Below are positions 53,279-64,000 of a DNA stretch of 64,000 nt, piece after piece. The notes under the pieces are model-generated. The model searched no databases, had not been told where the DNA came from, and saw only the letters and a program-made list of their open reading frames with translations. Position 1 is the stretch's first letter, and the number at the start of each line of letters is the position of its first letter. Made by a program: the position numbers and the translations under genes. Source of the DNA: Streptomyces atroolivaceus. Its GTDB lineage: Bacteria; Actinomycetota; Actinomycetes; Streptomycetales; Streptomycetaceae. The DNA is taken from contig NZ_JNXG01000022.1 in the NCBI RefSeq assembly GCF_000717025.1, positions 1-64,000 on the forward strand, given 5' to 3'.

Positions 53279-53434
53279 GGTCCTTGGGCTCGGAGAAACG
53301 CTCGGACACAGCGGGAGGTACCCGTATGAAACCAAGCATAAGGGGAGACACCGCAGTGATGTGCGGCAGAGCCATCATTAATGAAGGGCTTCTCGCTGTC
53401 CAGCCTTACAAAGCATTAAGTTTTGATCGAAGCA

Positions 53435-55510
53435 CTACGGATTTCGTAGGTCGACCTCTCCTTGCTCAGCAGCCTGACCGTCCTCGTCGAGCAGTCTGTC
53501 GGCCGCCGCACGGTGCAACCGGGCCGCAGCCGGATCCCCGAGGCGGTCCAGGGTGTCCGCCAGCCTGATCTCCAGCGCGGCCTGCAGTCGCACGTCACCC
53601 GCACGGCCGGCCAGTCCGACCGCCTCCCGGCAGGTGTGGAGCGATTCCTGCGGTCTGCCCGCGTACTCCTGCACCCGCGCGGCCTCACTGAGCGCCCGCG
53701 CCTGGGCCGGGACGTCCCCGAGCCTGCGGTGGCCCGCGGCCGCCGCCCGCCAGTTGCGCAGGGCCTCGCCGTAGCGCCCGGCGTAGGTGTGGACCGCTCC
53801 GAGCCGCCCGTACAGCCTCGCCTCGTCGGCCCGCTCCCCCTGCGAGAGCCGCTGCGCCAGAGCCCTGCCGTACCAGTCGGAGGCCCGGTTGTAGTCCCCC
53901 AGTTCCGCGTATGCGCCGCCTGCGGATTCCATGGCCCTGCCGGTCGCGTAGAGGTCGTTCGCCGCGCGTCCCGCGTCCAGCGCGGCCCGGTAGCGGGCCA
54001 GCGCCTCTCGCGTACGGCCGGTCCTGGCGTCCAGGTCGGCGAGGTTGAGCAGGGCGGCGGCCTTCTCCCTGGGCAGGTCGCGGCGCTCCGCCACGTCGAG
54101 GACCAGGCCGTGCAGCCCGTACAGCACGGGCGCGGCCTCCTCGGTGCCCCGGTGCGCTGCGAGGGCGCGGACCAGCGCGGCGACCAGCCGGCGGGCGAGG
54201 GTGTCCAGTCCCCCGTCGCTCACCGCCGCTCGGGCGGAGGCCAGCAGCGCCGGCTCACGGATCCGCAGCCACTCGGCGGCGGACCCCGGATCGGGGAAGC
54301 GCAGCGAGCGCGGCAGCCCGGCGAGCCGGCGGCGGGCCGGGGAGTCCTCCGGATCGGTGACGGCACGGCAGGCCTGGAGCCGGCGCACGGTCCGCTCCAG
54401 CATCCTGGCCCGGGCCAGCTGGATCTCGGCGGGCCGCTCCTGCTCCTCCAGCACGGCGCGCACCAGCGGTGCCAGACATCCGGGCACCTCGTACTGCGGC
54501 ACCCTGGCGCCGTTCGTCCTGAGCAGTCCGAACCGGACGAAGTCGTCCAGGGTCGTCCGGGCGGCCGACACCGAGCATCCGGCCAGCGCGGATGCGGTGT
54601 GGGCGTCGGCGAGCCCGGCGGGCGCGAGTGCGAGCAGCCGCAGTATCCGGGCGGCGGCCGGTGGCAGCGACTCGTGGACCAGCCGGAAGACGCGGGCCAA
54701 CGGCCGTGCGGCGGCGGGCTGTTCAGGGTCGTCCTGCCGGTCGCGCAGTTGCTTGGCCACGTCGGCGACCGACGCGCCGGGCCGGGCTGCGAGCCAGCCC
54801 GCCACCAGGGTGAGTGCGGCGGGCTGCCCCCCGCACTCCTCCGCGAGCGTCTCGGCGGTCCGCGGGTCGACCGTGACGCGGACCTGGCCGATGGCGCGGG
54901 CTAGCAGCTGCACGGCGGATCCCGTGTCCAGTCCGCCGATGGTGCACGGGCGGACGCCGGGGATTCCGGTGAGCGGGCCGGTCGCGGTGGCGACGACCAG
55001 GCAGTCCGGGTTGTCCGGCAGCAGGGGATCGACCTGCTGGGCGTCCACCGCGTCGTCGAGCAGGATCAGCGCGCGTCGTCCGGCGAACGCCTCGCGGACC
55101 ATCTCGGAGAGTTCGTCCTCGTCGGCTCCGGGCGGAGCCTTGACGTGGAGCAGGTCCAGAAGTGCGCGCGCGGTGCGCTCCGGCGGGACGCGTTCACCTT
55201 CCGGTTCGGTGAGGGAGATCCGGAACACCCCGTCGGGGTAGTCACCCGGTTCCGCGAGCCTTCGGGCGAGTTCGGAGGCGAGAGCCGTGCGTCCGGATCC
55301 GGGCCGGCCGGCGATCAGCAGGACCCGGGCACGGGCCGCTTTGCGGCCGGCCAGGGTGTCCAGGCCCGCGCGCTCGATGTCCTCCTGAAGGGCTCTCAAC
55401 TCGCGTTCACGGCCGAAGAACTGAGGCAGTGTCACATCCGGCGGCTCCTTGGCTCCCGCCGTCCCCGCCGCTTCGGCCGGGCCGCTGGTGTCCACCGCCT
55501 GATCGGTCAC
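53435..55510 (-). CDS. STAND-type ATPase with TPR repeats
   Basis: 691 aa. FFGRERELRALQEDIE leads into a P-loop AGRPGSGRTALASELARRL (Arg in place of Walker A Lys) and Walker B LILLDDAVD; a winged-helix region follows (LLALAPAGLADAHTASALAGC). From residue about 480 there are TPR-like helices (YATGRAMESAGGAYAELGDYNRASDWYGRAL). GTG 55510 is chosen for GGAG 9 nt upstream. No effector domain is fused. It lies between ald and the NUDIX gene, a place I recall as constant in Streptomyces. Likely a signal-transduction ATPase; input unknown. Confidence 0.82.
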   Translation of the reverse strand: MTDQAVDTSGPAEAAGTAGAKEPPDVTLPQFFGRERELRALQEDIERAGLDTLAGRKAARARVLLIAGRPGSGRTALASELARRLAEPGDYPDGVFRISLTEPEGERVPPERTARALLDLLHVKAPPGADEDELSEMVREAFAGRRALILLDDAVDAQQVDPLLPDNPDCLVVATATGPLTGIPGVRPCTIGGLDTGSAVQLLARAIGQVRVTVDPRTAETLAEECGGQPAALTLVAGWLAARPGASVADVAKQLRDRQDDPEQPAAARPLARVFRLVHESLPPAAARILRLLALAPAGLADAHTASALAGCSVSAARTTLDDFVRFGLLRTNGARVPQYEVPGCLAPLVRAVLEEQERPAEIQLARARMLERTVRRLQACRAVTDPEDSPARRRLAGLPRSLRFPDPGSAAEWLRIREPALLASARAAVSDGGLDTLARRLVAALVRALAAHRGTEEAAPVLYGLHGLVLDVAERRDLPREKAAALLNLADLDARTGRTREALARYRAALDAGRAANDLYATGRAMESAGGAYAELGDYNRASDWYGRALAQRLSQGERADEARLYGRLGAVHTYAGRYGEALRNWRAAAAGHRRLGDVPAQARALSEAARVQEYAGRPQESLHTCREAVGLAGRAGDVRLQAALEIRLADTLDRLGDPAAARLHRAAADRLLDEDGQAAEQGEVDLRNP

Positions 55511-55845
55511 GGGCCACGCTCCACTTCGCTGCACGCGGTTGCCCGCCGGAACTCCGGTCGGGGCCTTTCGAGCGTAGTTCAGTGGTGCGGACGATCACGG
55601 CCGAGCGCGGCGGACACGTCCCTCGATCGGATCAACCTTTCGTACGATCAGCCTTCTGTCGGCCCTACGTCGGACCACCCGACCGCGAGACGGGGACGGA
55701 CCGGCCGACCGGGGACGGACCGGCCGACGGCGACGGACCGGCCGCTGCGGGCGACCGCGGACCGGCCGTGCGGCTGCCGCCCGTCCCACCCGGGCCGCCG
55801 AACGGCGGGCCGGGGTGGGCAGGCGGCGAGGGCGGACGGGCCGGG
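55511..55845. other. intergenic stretch with short GC-rich repeats
   Basis: 335 bases between the NUDIX stop and the STAND start. The left half is of normal composition and may carry the promoter of the STAND gene; the right half holds the repeats listed separately. Confidence 0.4.
55692..55770. repeat. four imperfect short repeats, core GGACCGGCCG
   Basis: GGACCGGCCG occurs at 55698, 55717, 55735 and 55759, spaced 19, 18 and 24 nt, with a GGGGAC lead in the first two. The core is palindromic around CCGG. Too short and too regular in GC to be a CRISPR; could be slipped-strand repeats or binding sites. Confidence 0.7.
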
Positions 55846-56472
55846 TCAGGCCTCGAACGGGCGGGCCGGCCAGGGCGCCTCGGCCGGGCGGAGCGAGTCC
55901 ACGCCGTCTCCCGCGAGCACCGCGGTGAGCGACAGGACGCCCACGACCAGGCAGTTGTTGTGCAGGTCACCGGCGAGCACACCCCGTACGAGCTCCTGGA
56001 GGGGCACCCGTGCCTGCTCCATGTCGGCCTCCTCCTCGGAGACCTCGAAGCGCGCGCCCTCGGCCTCGGAGAGGTCCCGGGCGAGGAAGATGCGCACGGC
56101 CTCGTCGCAGCCACCGGGCGTGGTGTAGACGTCGGTCAGCACCCGCCAGTCCTCGGCCTTGACGTGGGCCTCCTCGTAGAGCTCGCGCTGCGCCGCGTGC
56201 AGCGGGTTCTCGCCGGGGACGTCGAGCAGTCCCGCCGGGATCTCCCACAGCTTGTGGCGCACCGGGTGCCGGTACTGCCGCAGGACGAGGACCCGGCCGT
56301 CCGCGTCGAGCGCGAGCACGGCCACGGAACCGGGGTGGACCTGGTAGTCCCGGCCGTGGACGCTGCCGTCGGGCATCACCACGTCGTCGGTGCGGACGCT
56401 GGTCTTGTTACCGGTGAAGGGGGTCACCGTCGCGGTGACCTGCCACTCCTCGGGCGTGTCCTGGAAACCCAT
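55846..56472 (-). CDS. NUDIX hydrolase, ADP-ribose pyrophosphatase type
   Basis: 208 aa. ATG 56472 has GGAGGA 5 nt upstream. The Nudix box is in PAGLLDVPGENPLHAAQREL followed by YEEAHV; the N-terminal strand-exchange part and VYTTPGGCDEAVRIFLA fit ADP-ribose pyrophosphatases. Would hydrolyse ADP-ribose to AMP and ribose 5-phosphate. Just downstream of pyrG (78 nt), an order I recall from Streptomyces. Confidence 0.9.
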   Translation of the reverse strand: MGFQDTPEEWQVTATVTPFTGNKTSVRTDDVVMPDGSVHGRDYQVHPGSVAVLALDADGRVLVLRQYRHPVRHKLWEIPAGLLDVPGENPLHAAQRELYEEAHVKAEDWRVLTDVYTTPGGCDEAVRIFLARDLSEAEGARFEVSEEEADMEQARVPLQELVRGVLAGDLHNNCLVVGVLSLTAVLAGDGVDSLRPAEAPWPARPFEA

Positions 56473-56498
56473 GTACGTCCTCCCACGAACAAACAGAA

Positions 56499-56536
56499 AC
56501 CGGGGCACGCATCCCGTGAAGGATCCGTACCCCGGT
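56499..56536 (-). terminator. possible pyrG hairpin
   Basis: ACCGGGGCAC and GTACCCCGGT form 9 of 10 pairs around an 18-nt loop, between the pyrG stop and the NUDIX start. Could weaken readthrough into the NUDIX gene. Confidence 0.4.
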
Positions 56537-56550
56537 CAACCGTATCGCTC

Positions 56551-58221
<1,671 letters not shown>

Positions 58222-58659
58222 AGCCAAAGGGGGCTCCCGTGGTCGCGATAGTGAGGTGCGTGCCGGCATGCCGTACGGAGATTTCCGGAGGTGCCGTCGC
58301 TGCGGTTCGGGGGCCTCGTCCACTGTCGGGACGACCACCGGTCCACGGGCTACCAGGGTAACAGCGACGAAGGGAGGCCGCTTCCGGCCATGCCTCCGCC
58401 GAAGTGGGCACAAGATCACCATGTCCGTTTCAGGTCCCACCCATTCGCGGGAGGCCGGGGACGGACAACTTGCGGACAGGCGCGCGGATCCCCCGAGTGC
58501 GTCGTATCCTGCTCGGACACTCGCTGCCGAGTTGGCCGGCCCAGCGGCTCCACCCCAGCCCGCTCACCCGCGCAAGAGCTCGTCGGTTCTACTACAACGA
58601 CCCCTTGACCAGCAGTAAGCGCCCTGCGGGGCGACATGGCCGTTCGACTGGAGACGCAC
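58222..58659. other. divergent intergenic region, no gene seen
   Basis: 438 bases between pyrG and the GH15 gene. TATCCT near 58504 on the + strand resembles a -10 box but lacks a -35 at the right distance. No leader ORF or riboswitch-like fold was recognised. Confidence 0.3.
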
Positions 58660-60462
58660 GTGGCCGGGCGCATCGAGGATTACGCACTCATCGGAGACAT
58701 GCAGACCGCAGCCCTGGTCTGCCGGGACGGCACAGCGGACTGGCTGTGCCTGCCCCGTTTCGATTCACACGCAATTTTCGCCGGACTTCTCGGCACCGAG
58801 GAGAACGGTTTCTGGCGGCTGGGCCCCGCCCGTCCGGAAGGGGCTGAACCCCCGGCGGCGGACCGGCGCCGCTACCGCGGCGACTCCCTCGTCCTGGAAT
58901 CGGAGTGGGACACCCCCCGCGGCACGGTCCGCGTGACGGATTTCATGCCGCCGCGTGACGGTGCCCCCCAGCTGATCCGCATCGTGGAGGGCGTGAGCGG
59001 CCGCGTTCCGATGCGCTCCGAACTGCGGATGAGGTTCAGCTACGGGCGGGTCACCCCCTGGGTGCACAAGGTCGACGGCCGCACGGTCGCCGTCGCGGGA
59101 CCCGACTCGGTGTGGCTGGACACGGACGCGGAGACGTACGGCCAGAATCTGACGACGTACTCGGACTTCACGGTGGCGCCCGGCGACCGGATCGCGTTCA
59201 CCATCAGCTGGCAGCCCTCGCACCACGAGCCGCCCGCCACGCCTGAGCCCGAGACCTCCCTGGAGGCGACGGAGAACTTCTGGCGCGAGTGGGTCGAGCA
59301 GTGCACGTACCACGGCCCCTACAGGGAGGCGGTCGTCCGCTCCCTGATCACGCTGAAGGCGCTCACCTACGCGCCCACCGGCGGCATCGTGGCGGCCCCC
59401 ACCACCTCGCTGCCCGAGGACATCGGCGGCTCGCGCAACTGGGACTACCGGTACACCTGGCTGCGGGACGCGGCGATCACACTCTCCTCCCTGCTGCGCA
59501 CGGGGTACCGCGAGGAGGCCCGCGCATGGCGCGAGTGGCTGCTGCGGGCCGTCGCGGGCGACCCGGAGAACCTGCAGATCATGTACGGCATCGCGGGTGA
59601 GCGGGAGCTCGGCGAGGCGGAGCTGGACTGGCTGCCCGGTTACGAGAACTCCGCCCCGGTCCGGGTCGGCAACGGCGCGGCGAACCAGCTCCAGCTCGAC
59701 GTGTACGGCGAGGTCACCGAGGCGCTGCACCTGGCGCACATGACGGGGCTGACGCGCAACGACTACGCGATGGGGCTCCAGCTCAAGCTGATCACCTATC
59801 TGGAGAAGCACTGGGAGGAGCCGGACGAGGGCATCTGGGAGGTGCGCGGGCCGCGCCGGCACTTCGTGCACTCCAAGGTCATGGCCTGGGTCGCCGTCGA
59901 CCGCACGATCAAGCTGATCGAGTCCGGGGACGCGGAGGGGCCGCTGGAGCGGTGGCACCAGTTGCGGGAGGACATCCACCGTGACGTCTGCGAGCGGGGC
60001 TACGACCCCGAACGCAACACCTTCACCCAGTCCTACGGGTCCCAGGAGCTGGACGCGTCCCTGCTGCTGATTCCCCAGATGGGTTTCCTGCCTCCCGACG
60101 ACAAGCGCGTCATCGGCACGATCGAGGCGATCCAGCGGGAGCTGTCCACGGAGGACGGTTTCGTCCTGCGGTACCCCACCGAGGGCGACGACGCGGGCGT
60201 CGACGGGCTGGAGGGGGACGAGGGCGCGTTCCTGGCCTGCTCGTTCTGGCTGGCGGACGACCTGGCGATGATCGGCCGGGTCGACGAGGCCCGCCGGCTC
60301 TTCGAGAAGCTGCTGTCCCTCCGCAACGACCTCGGTCTGCTGGCCGAGGAATGGGACTCAGGCCTCCAGCGCCAGGTGGGGAACTTCCCCCAGGCGTTCA
60401 GCCACGTGCCGCTGATCGACACGGCGCTGCGGCTGACGGCCAGCGGGGCGTACGTCGGCTGA
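58660..60462 (+). CDS. Glycoside hydrolase family 15 protein
   Basis: 600 aa from GTG 58660 (GGAG 8 nt upstream); ATG 58636 would add 8 residues. GH15 signatures: IEDYALIGDMQTAALVCRDGTADWLCLPRFDS at the N-terminus, SRNWDYRYTWLRDAAIT in the (alpha/alpha)6 barrel, and GLLAEEWD near the C-terminus, where the catalytic base Glu is expected. The family includes glucoamylases and actinobacterial trehalases; no signal peptide, so it acts inside the cell, probably on trehalose or short glucans. Substrate inferred. Confidence 0.9.
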   Translation: MAGRIEDYALIGDMQTAALVCRDGTADWLCLPRFDSHAIFAGLLGTEENGFWRLGPARPEGAEPPAADRRRYRGDSLVLESEWDTPRGTVRVTDFMPPRDGAPQLIRIVEGVSGRVPMRSELRMRFSYGRVTPWVHKVDGRTVAVAGPDSVWLDTDAETYGQNLTTYSDFTVAPGDRIAFTISWQPSHHEPPATPEPETSLEATENFWREWVEQCTYHGPYREAVVRSLITLKALTYAPTGGIVAAPTTSLPEDIGGSRNWDYRYTWLRDAAITLSSLLRTGYREEARAWREWLLRAVAGDPENLQIMYGIAGERELGEAELDWLPGYENSAPVRVGNGAANQLQLDVYGEVTEALHLAHMTGLTRNDYAMGLQLKLITYLEKHWEEPDEGIWEVRGPRRHFVHSKVMAWVAVDRTIKLIESGDAEGPLERWHQLREDIHRDVCERGYDPERNTFTQSYGSQELDASLLLIPQMGFLPPDDKRVIGTIEAIQRELSTEDGFVLRYPTEGDDAGVDGLEGDEGAFLACSFWLADDLAMIGRVDEARRLFEKLLSLRNDLGLLAEEWDSGLQRQVGNFPQAFSHVPLIDTALRLTASGAYVG

Positions 60463-60560
60463 TCCCGGGGGGGCGTGGCAGGACACCTCAGGAACGGCCG
60501 ATGTCCACGGCCGGACCTACGATGGAAAGGTCCTGTCACGCCCTGCGAAGGGGGCACAGA

Positions 60561-61958
60561 ATGACGCCCCGTACCCCTCCGACGGACACCGCACCGGCCG
60601 GGCTCCGTGCCGGTTTCGAAGGTGCCGTCCATGTCCCCGGTGACCCGGGCTACGACGAGGCCCGTACCGTCTTCAACAGCATGATCGACCGCAGACCCGC
60701 GGTGGTGGCGCAGTGTTCCTCCGAGGCGGATGTCGCGCGGGCGCTGCGCTTCGCACGCGACCAGGGCCTGGAGATCGCCGTGCGCGGGGGCGGTCACAGC
60801 GTGGCGGGCATGGCGCTGAGCGAGGGCGGTCTGGTCATCGACCTGCGCCGGATGCGTGCGGTGGAGGTCGACGGGAACGCCCGCTCGGCCCGCGTGGGCG
60901 GCGGCGCCACCATGAGCGACCTGGACCGGGCCACCCAGCCGTACGCCCTGGCGACCACGGGTGGGCGGGTCTCCACCACCGGCGTCGGCGGCTTCACGCT
61001 GGGCGGCGGCTCGGGGTGGCTCGAGCGCGCCTTCGGACTCGCCTGTGACAATCTGCTGGCCGCCGACCTGGTGACGGCGGACGGCGGCACCGTACACACG
61101 AGCGCCGAGGAGAACCCGGAGCTGTTCTGGGCCCTGCACGGCGGCGGCGGCAACTTCGGTGTGGTCACCTCGCTGACGCTGCGGCTGCACGATCTGCCCG
61201 CGATGAGCATGGCGCTGCTCCTCCTCCGCCCCGAGAACGGCCCGGAGGCGGTCCGTACGTACCGGGACGTGATGGAGTCCGCCCCGGACGCGGCGGGAGG
61301 CGCCTGCATCTACATCACCGGACCGCCCGAGGAGTGGGTGCCCGAGGCCCTGGTGGGCCGGCTCGTGTGCGCGGTCCTGGTCACGTACGCCGGTACGGAG
61401 GCGGAGCTGCGCGACGTGGCGGCTCCCCTGCTGGCGCTGGAGCGCGAGGCGGAGATGATCGACGCGATCGACTACGCGGACCTGCAGTGCATGCTCGACG
61501 ACCCGCCCGGCATGCGGAACTACTGGTCGGCGGAGTATCTGGACGGCTTCCCCGACGAGGCCGTTGCCGCCTTCTGCGCCGGCGCCGCCACGATGCCCGT
61601 TTCCTCCGGTTCGCAGCACGTGCTGTTCCCGATGGGCGGCGCGGTGGCCCGGGGGCCGGCCGACTACCCGCTGCCCTGGCGTTCCTCCCCGTGGGCGGTC
61701 CATCCGTTCGGGGTCTGGGAGAGCGAGAGGGACGACGAGCAGGCCAAGGAGTGGGTACGCCGGGTGCGTGCATCCGTGATGCCGTGGGCCGGCGGGGCGG
61801 TGTACCTCAACTTCATCGGCCGCGAGGGCCAGGAACGGGTCGTCGCGGGATTCGGGGAGCGCGCGTACGAGCGGCTGTCCCGCGTCAAGGCACGCTACGA
61901 CCCGGACAACGTCTTCCACCTGAACCACAACGTCAAGCCGGCTGTCGCCGTGGTGTGA
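60561..61958 (+). CDS. BBE-type FAD-dependent oxidoreductase
   Basis: 465 aa. ATG 60561 follows AAGGGGG. FAD-binding PCMH domain with RGGGHSVAGMALSEGGLVIDLRRM (His that can link covalently to FAD), GVGGFTLGGGSGWLERAFGLACDNL, and a C-terminal berberine-bridge segment YDPDNVFHLNHNVKP. The family oxidises sugars, alkaloids or aromatic polyketides with O2. No signal peptide. Could belong to a metabolite pathway, but no other such genes are near. 98 nt after the GH15 stop. Confidence 0.88.
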   Translation: MTPRTPPTDTAPAGLRAGFEGAVHVPGDPGYDEARTVFNSMIDRRPAVVAQCSSEADVARALRFARDQGLEIAVRGGGHSVAGMALSEGGLVIDLRRMRAVEVDGNARSARVGGGATMSDLDRATQPYALATTGGRVSTTGVGGFTLGGGSGWLERAFGLACDNLLAADLVTADGGTVHTSAEENPELFWALHGGGGNFGVVTSLTLRLHDLPAMSMALLLLRPENGPEAVRTYRDVMESAPDAAGGACIYITGPPEEWVPEALVGRLVCAVLVTYAGTEAELRDVAAPLLALEREAEMIDAIDYADLQCMLDDPPGMRNYWSAEYLDGFPDEAVAAFCAGAATMPVSSGSQHVLFPMGGAVARGPADYPLPWRSSPWAVHPFGVWESERDDEQAKEWVRRVRASVMPWAGGAVYLNFIGREGQERVVAGFGERAYERLSRVKARYDPDNVFHLNHNVKPAVAVV

Positions 61959-62064
61959 CGTGCCCGGTCGGGGCCGGTAACTTCCTGACCGGGGGCGTTC
62001 GCGCCCCGCGGACACGAAGGCACGAGCGCGGACGCGCGGACACGGAAGCACGAGGCCGGAGCCG

Positions 62065-63693
62065 GTGGAGACAGAGGGCGGGATCACCGTGCGGCGGGCG
62101 CTGGAGCTGCCGGGGCTGCGCGGTGGAGTCCCGGAGGTACTGACCGGCGCCGACCGGCTGGGGCGTACGGTGCGCTGGGTGCACGCCGGTGAGGCGCCGA
62201 ACATCCCCGCCCTCCTCAAGGGCGGGGAGCTGCTGCTCACGACGGGGCTCGGCCTCGGGTCCCGGCCGGCCGACCAGCGCGCCTTCGTCCGCAAGCTGGC
62301 CGACCGCGGCATCGCCGCCCTCGTCGTGGAGCTCGGCCCGCGCTTCGACCGGCTGCCCGCGGCGATCGTCGATGCGGCCCGGACGGCGGGCCTGCCGCTC
62401 GTCCAGCTGCACCGGGAGGTGCCGTTCGTGGCGGTGACCGAGGAGATCCACACCGAGATCGTCAACGGCCACTACGCCCTGCTCCAACGGGCGGAGGAGG
62501 TACACCGCCGATGTACGCAGGCGGTGCTCGCCGGCGGCGGTGTTCCGCAGGTCCTGGGGATCCTGGCGGACTTCGCCGCCAACCCCGTCTTCCTGGAGAC
62601 TCCGGACGGCCGGCTGCTGTTCGCCGCCGGGACCGGGACCGGGCCGGTGGGCGCCGGCCCGTTGCAGGTCTGGGAGAGCCTCCGCGGGGCTCGCGCCGCC
62701 CGCGAGGCGCCACCGGCGGGCGCTGTCCTGGTCGAGGTGCCGGGAGGGGGCCCGGGGGCCGGTGCCGTGCGGGCCCGTCTGGTGCTGCTCGCCGTGTCGG
62801 GCCCTCTGGTGGCGGTGCACCGGATGGCGGCCGAGCGGGCGGCTGGCATCCTGGCGGTCGTACTGATGCAGGCCCGCCAGGAGGAGGAGGTGGCGGCGCG
62901 GGGACGCGGTGACTTCCTCACGGATCTCGCCGAGGGGAGGATCGCTCCCGAGGACGCTCCCGCGCAGGCCGGTGTCCTGGGGTTCCGGCCGGGCGGGGAC
63001 CCTCTGCTGCCGGTGGTGATGCGGCTCGCCCCCGAGTCGGCGCCGTCGGGGAGCTGGGCCGTGCTGGCCAGGGCCGTGGCGGATGAGCTCTCGGCGGTGG
63101 GCGTACCGGTGCTGGTGGGGGTACGCCCGGTGGAGGGCAGGGTTCCGCTGTTGCTGGCGCTGCGCCCGGGAACCACACGCACGGCGCTCGCGGACCGGGT
63201 GGCGGCGGCGCTACGGGCCGGGGCCGGGCGTGCGGGCCTGGAGCGGGCCGGGGACCGCACGCCGGTCGTGGTGGTGGTCGGGGCCGCCGGGGGCTGGGCT
63301 GCGGCCGGCGCGGCACTACGGCACGCGGCGGAGGCGGCGACGGCCGCCCACGGGCTCGGGGAACGCCCCTGGTACGACGCGCGCCGCCTGGACATCGATC
63401 TGCTGCTGTGGCGGATGCGGGACCATCCGGACCTCGCGTCCTTCGTGGACCGGGCGATCGGCCCGCTGCGCGAGCACGACCGGACGTCGCGCCCCGCCCT
63501 GCTGCCCACTCTGGAGGCGTACCTCGCCCATGCCGGACGCAAGGCGGAAGCCGCACGCGAACTCCATCTGAACCGCCAGACGCTCTACAACCGGCTGGCC
63601 CGCATCGGCGAGCTGCTCGGCACCGACCTGGACGATCCGGAGTCGGTGCTGGCCCTGAGCCTGGCCCTGCGGGCGCGCCGCCACATCCGGTGA
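62065..63693 (+). CDS. PucR-family transcriptional regulator
   Basis: 542 aa. N-terminal PucR domain (ITVRRALELPGLRGGVPEVLTGADRLGRTVRWVHAGE), a middle GGDEF-like segment and a C-terminal HTH (LEAYLAHAGRKAEAARELHLNRQTLYNRLARIGELLG). PucR-type regulators control purine, amine or amino-acid catabolism. GTG 62065 is used; GTG 62089 (ATCACC GTG) is an alternative. The regulated genes are not evident. It converges on the glycosyltransferase with 4 nt between stops. Confidence 0.9.
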   Translation: METEGGITVRRALELPGLRGGVPEVLTGADRLGRTVRWVHAGEAPNIPALLKGGELLLTTGLGLGSRPADQRAFVRKLADRGIAALVVELGPRFDRLPAAIVDAARTAGLPLVQLHREVPFVAVTEEIHTEIVNGHYALLQRAEEVHRRCTQAVLAGGGVPQVLGILADFAANPVFLETPDGRLLFAAGTGTGPVGAGPLQVWESLRGARAAREAPPAGAVLVEVPGGGPGAGAVRARLVLLAVSGPLVAVHRMAAERAAGILAVVLMQARQEEEVAARGRGDFLTDLAEGRIAPEDAPAQAGVLGFRPGGDPLLPVVMRLAPESAPSGSWAVLARAVADELSAVGVPVLVGVRPVEGRVPLLLALRPGTTRTALADRVAAALRAGAGRAGLERAGDRTPVVVVVGAAGGWAAAGAALRHAAEAATAAHGLGERPWYDARRLDIDLLLWRMRDHPDLASFVDRAIGPLREHDRTSRPALLPTLEAYLAHAGRKAEAARELHLNRQTLYNRLARIGELLGTDLDDPESVLALSLALRARRHIR

Positions 63694-63697
63694 GGGG

Positions 63698-64000
63698 TCA
63701 GGCGCGTGCTGCCGCCGGGGGCTGCGCCAACTCGTCGTAGACGGAGAGCACATGGGCGATCGTGTCGTCCTCGCTCGGCCAGCCGGCGGCCTGTGCGCGC
63801 CCCGATTCGGCGAGCCGCTCCCGCCGTCCGGGGTCGCCGAGGAGACGTACGACAGCACCGGCCAGCGCCTCCGCGTCCCCCTGGGGAACCAGCTCGGCCG
63901 CGTCGCCCACGAGCTCCGGCAGCCCGTCGGCGCGGGCCGCGACCAGCGGGATGCCGAGCCGCAGCGCCTCCTGGGCGAGCAGCGGCCCGCCCTCCCCGCC
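63698..64000 (-). CDS. glycosyltransferase, C-terminal part only
   Basis: 100 residues of the C-terminal GT-B donor-binding domain; the rest lies right of the window. GGPLLAQEALRLGIPLVAARADGLPEL is the E-x7 donor-binding turn with the Gly-Glu pattern of GT4 enzymes, and LVPQGDAEALAGAVVRLLGDPGRRERLAESGR completes the domain. Acceptor unknown. Confidence 0.8.
   Translation of the reverse strand, partial: GGEGGPLLAQEALRLGIPLVAARADGLPELVGDAAELVPQGDAEALAGAVVRLLGDPGRRERLAESGRAQAAGWPSEDDTIAHVLSVYDELAQPPAAARA

Noticed and set aside
53435..53449. Palindrome CTACG-GATTT-CGTAG upstream of ald
   Set aside because: It coincides with the last codons and stop of the STAND gene and lies far from the ald start; probably chance.

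Overview
The window is high-GC actinobacterial DNA and almost certainly a Streptomyces chromosome. It carries two streptogrisin-type secreted proteases, a SepF-like division protein, GTG and TTG starts, many ATGA/GTGA stop-start overlaps, and a core block (aroH-tyrA-cmk-plsC-der; parA-scpA-scpB-rluB; ald; NUDIX-pyrG) in an order I recall from Streptomyces chromosomes. I support 55 protein-coding genes (two cut by the window edges), a Cys-rich attenuator leader ORF among them, about ten strong hairpin terminators and one good operator/promoter overlap. I saw no rRNA, tRNA, CRISPR array, transposase or prophage gene.

Region 1 (1-16.5 kb) is accessory. It holds a cut NlpC/P60 cell-wall hydrolase, a solitary fused adenine methyltransferase, streptogrisin D, an alpha/beta hydrolase, then a complete FxSxx-COOH RiPP cassette on the minus strand: fxsA (54-aa precursor ending F-N-S-S-L), fxsB (radical SAM/SPASM cyclophane maturase with a dead HEXXH-type domain), fxsC (TIR-like) and fxsT (KGG-ATPase + TIR + NB-ARC + TPR). 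A divergent SLATT membrane protein and a convergent SLOG nucleotide-sensor gene adjoin it, and streptogrisin B closes the region. The cassette plus SLATT/SLOG, bracketed by paralogous protease genes in direct orientation, is the most interesting part of the window. It reads as a peptide-plus-NLR-like signalling or conflict module.

Region 2 (16.5-26.5 kb) is a sulfur-scavenging locus. Two luciferase-type FMN monooxygenases, a DUF1684 protein, an amino-acid-type ABC transporter (one ATPase, two permeases, two binding proteins) and an FAD/NAD(P)-binding protein are arranged divergently. The + strand branch is preceded by a 23-codon leader peptide ending W-S-C-S-C, typical of cysteine-responsive attenuation.

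Region 3 (26.5-41 kb) is mostly core: a DUF5685 protein with a metallothionein-like Cys tail, a SepF paralogue, an acyl-CoA dehydrogenase, an MFS exporter, a PAP2 protein missing two catalytic arginines, an I78 protease inhibitor, a GT4 glycosyltransferase, two unknowns, and the aroH-tyrA-cmk-plsC-der operon.

Region 4 (41-47 kb) has a Rieske lipoprotein, two MNT-fold nucleotidyltransferases and an NAD-salvage operon pnuC-nadR-nrtR-ADP-ribosylglycohydrolase-nucleotidyltransferase, with a palindrome over the -10 box of pnuC.

Region 5 (47-64 kb) is chromosome maintenance and metabolism: parA, an unknown partner, scpA, scpB, rluB, ald, a STAND/TPR ATPase, an ADP-ribose-type NUDIX hydrolase, pyrG, a GH15 hydrolase, a BBE-type flavin oxidoreductase, a PucR regulator and the C-terminus of a glycosyltransferase.
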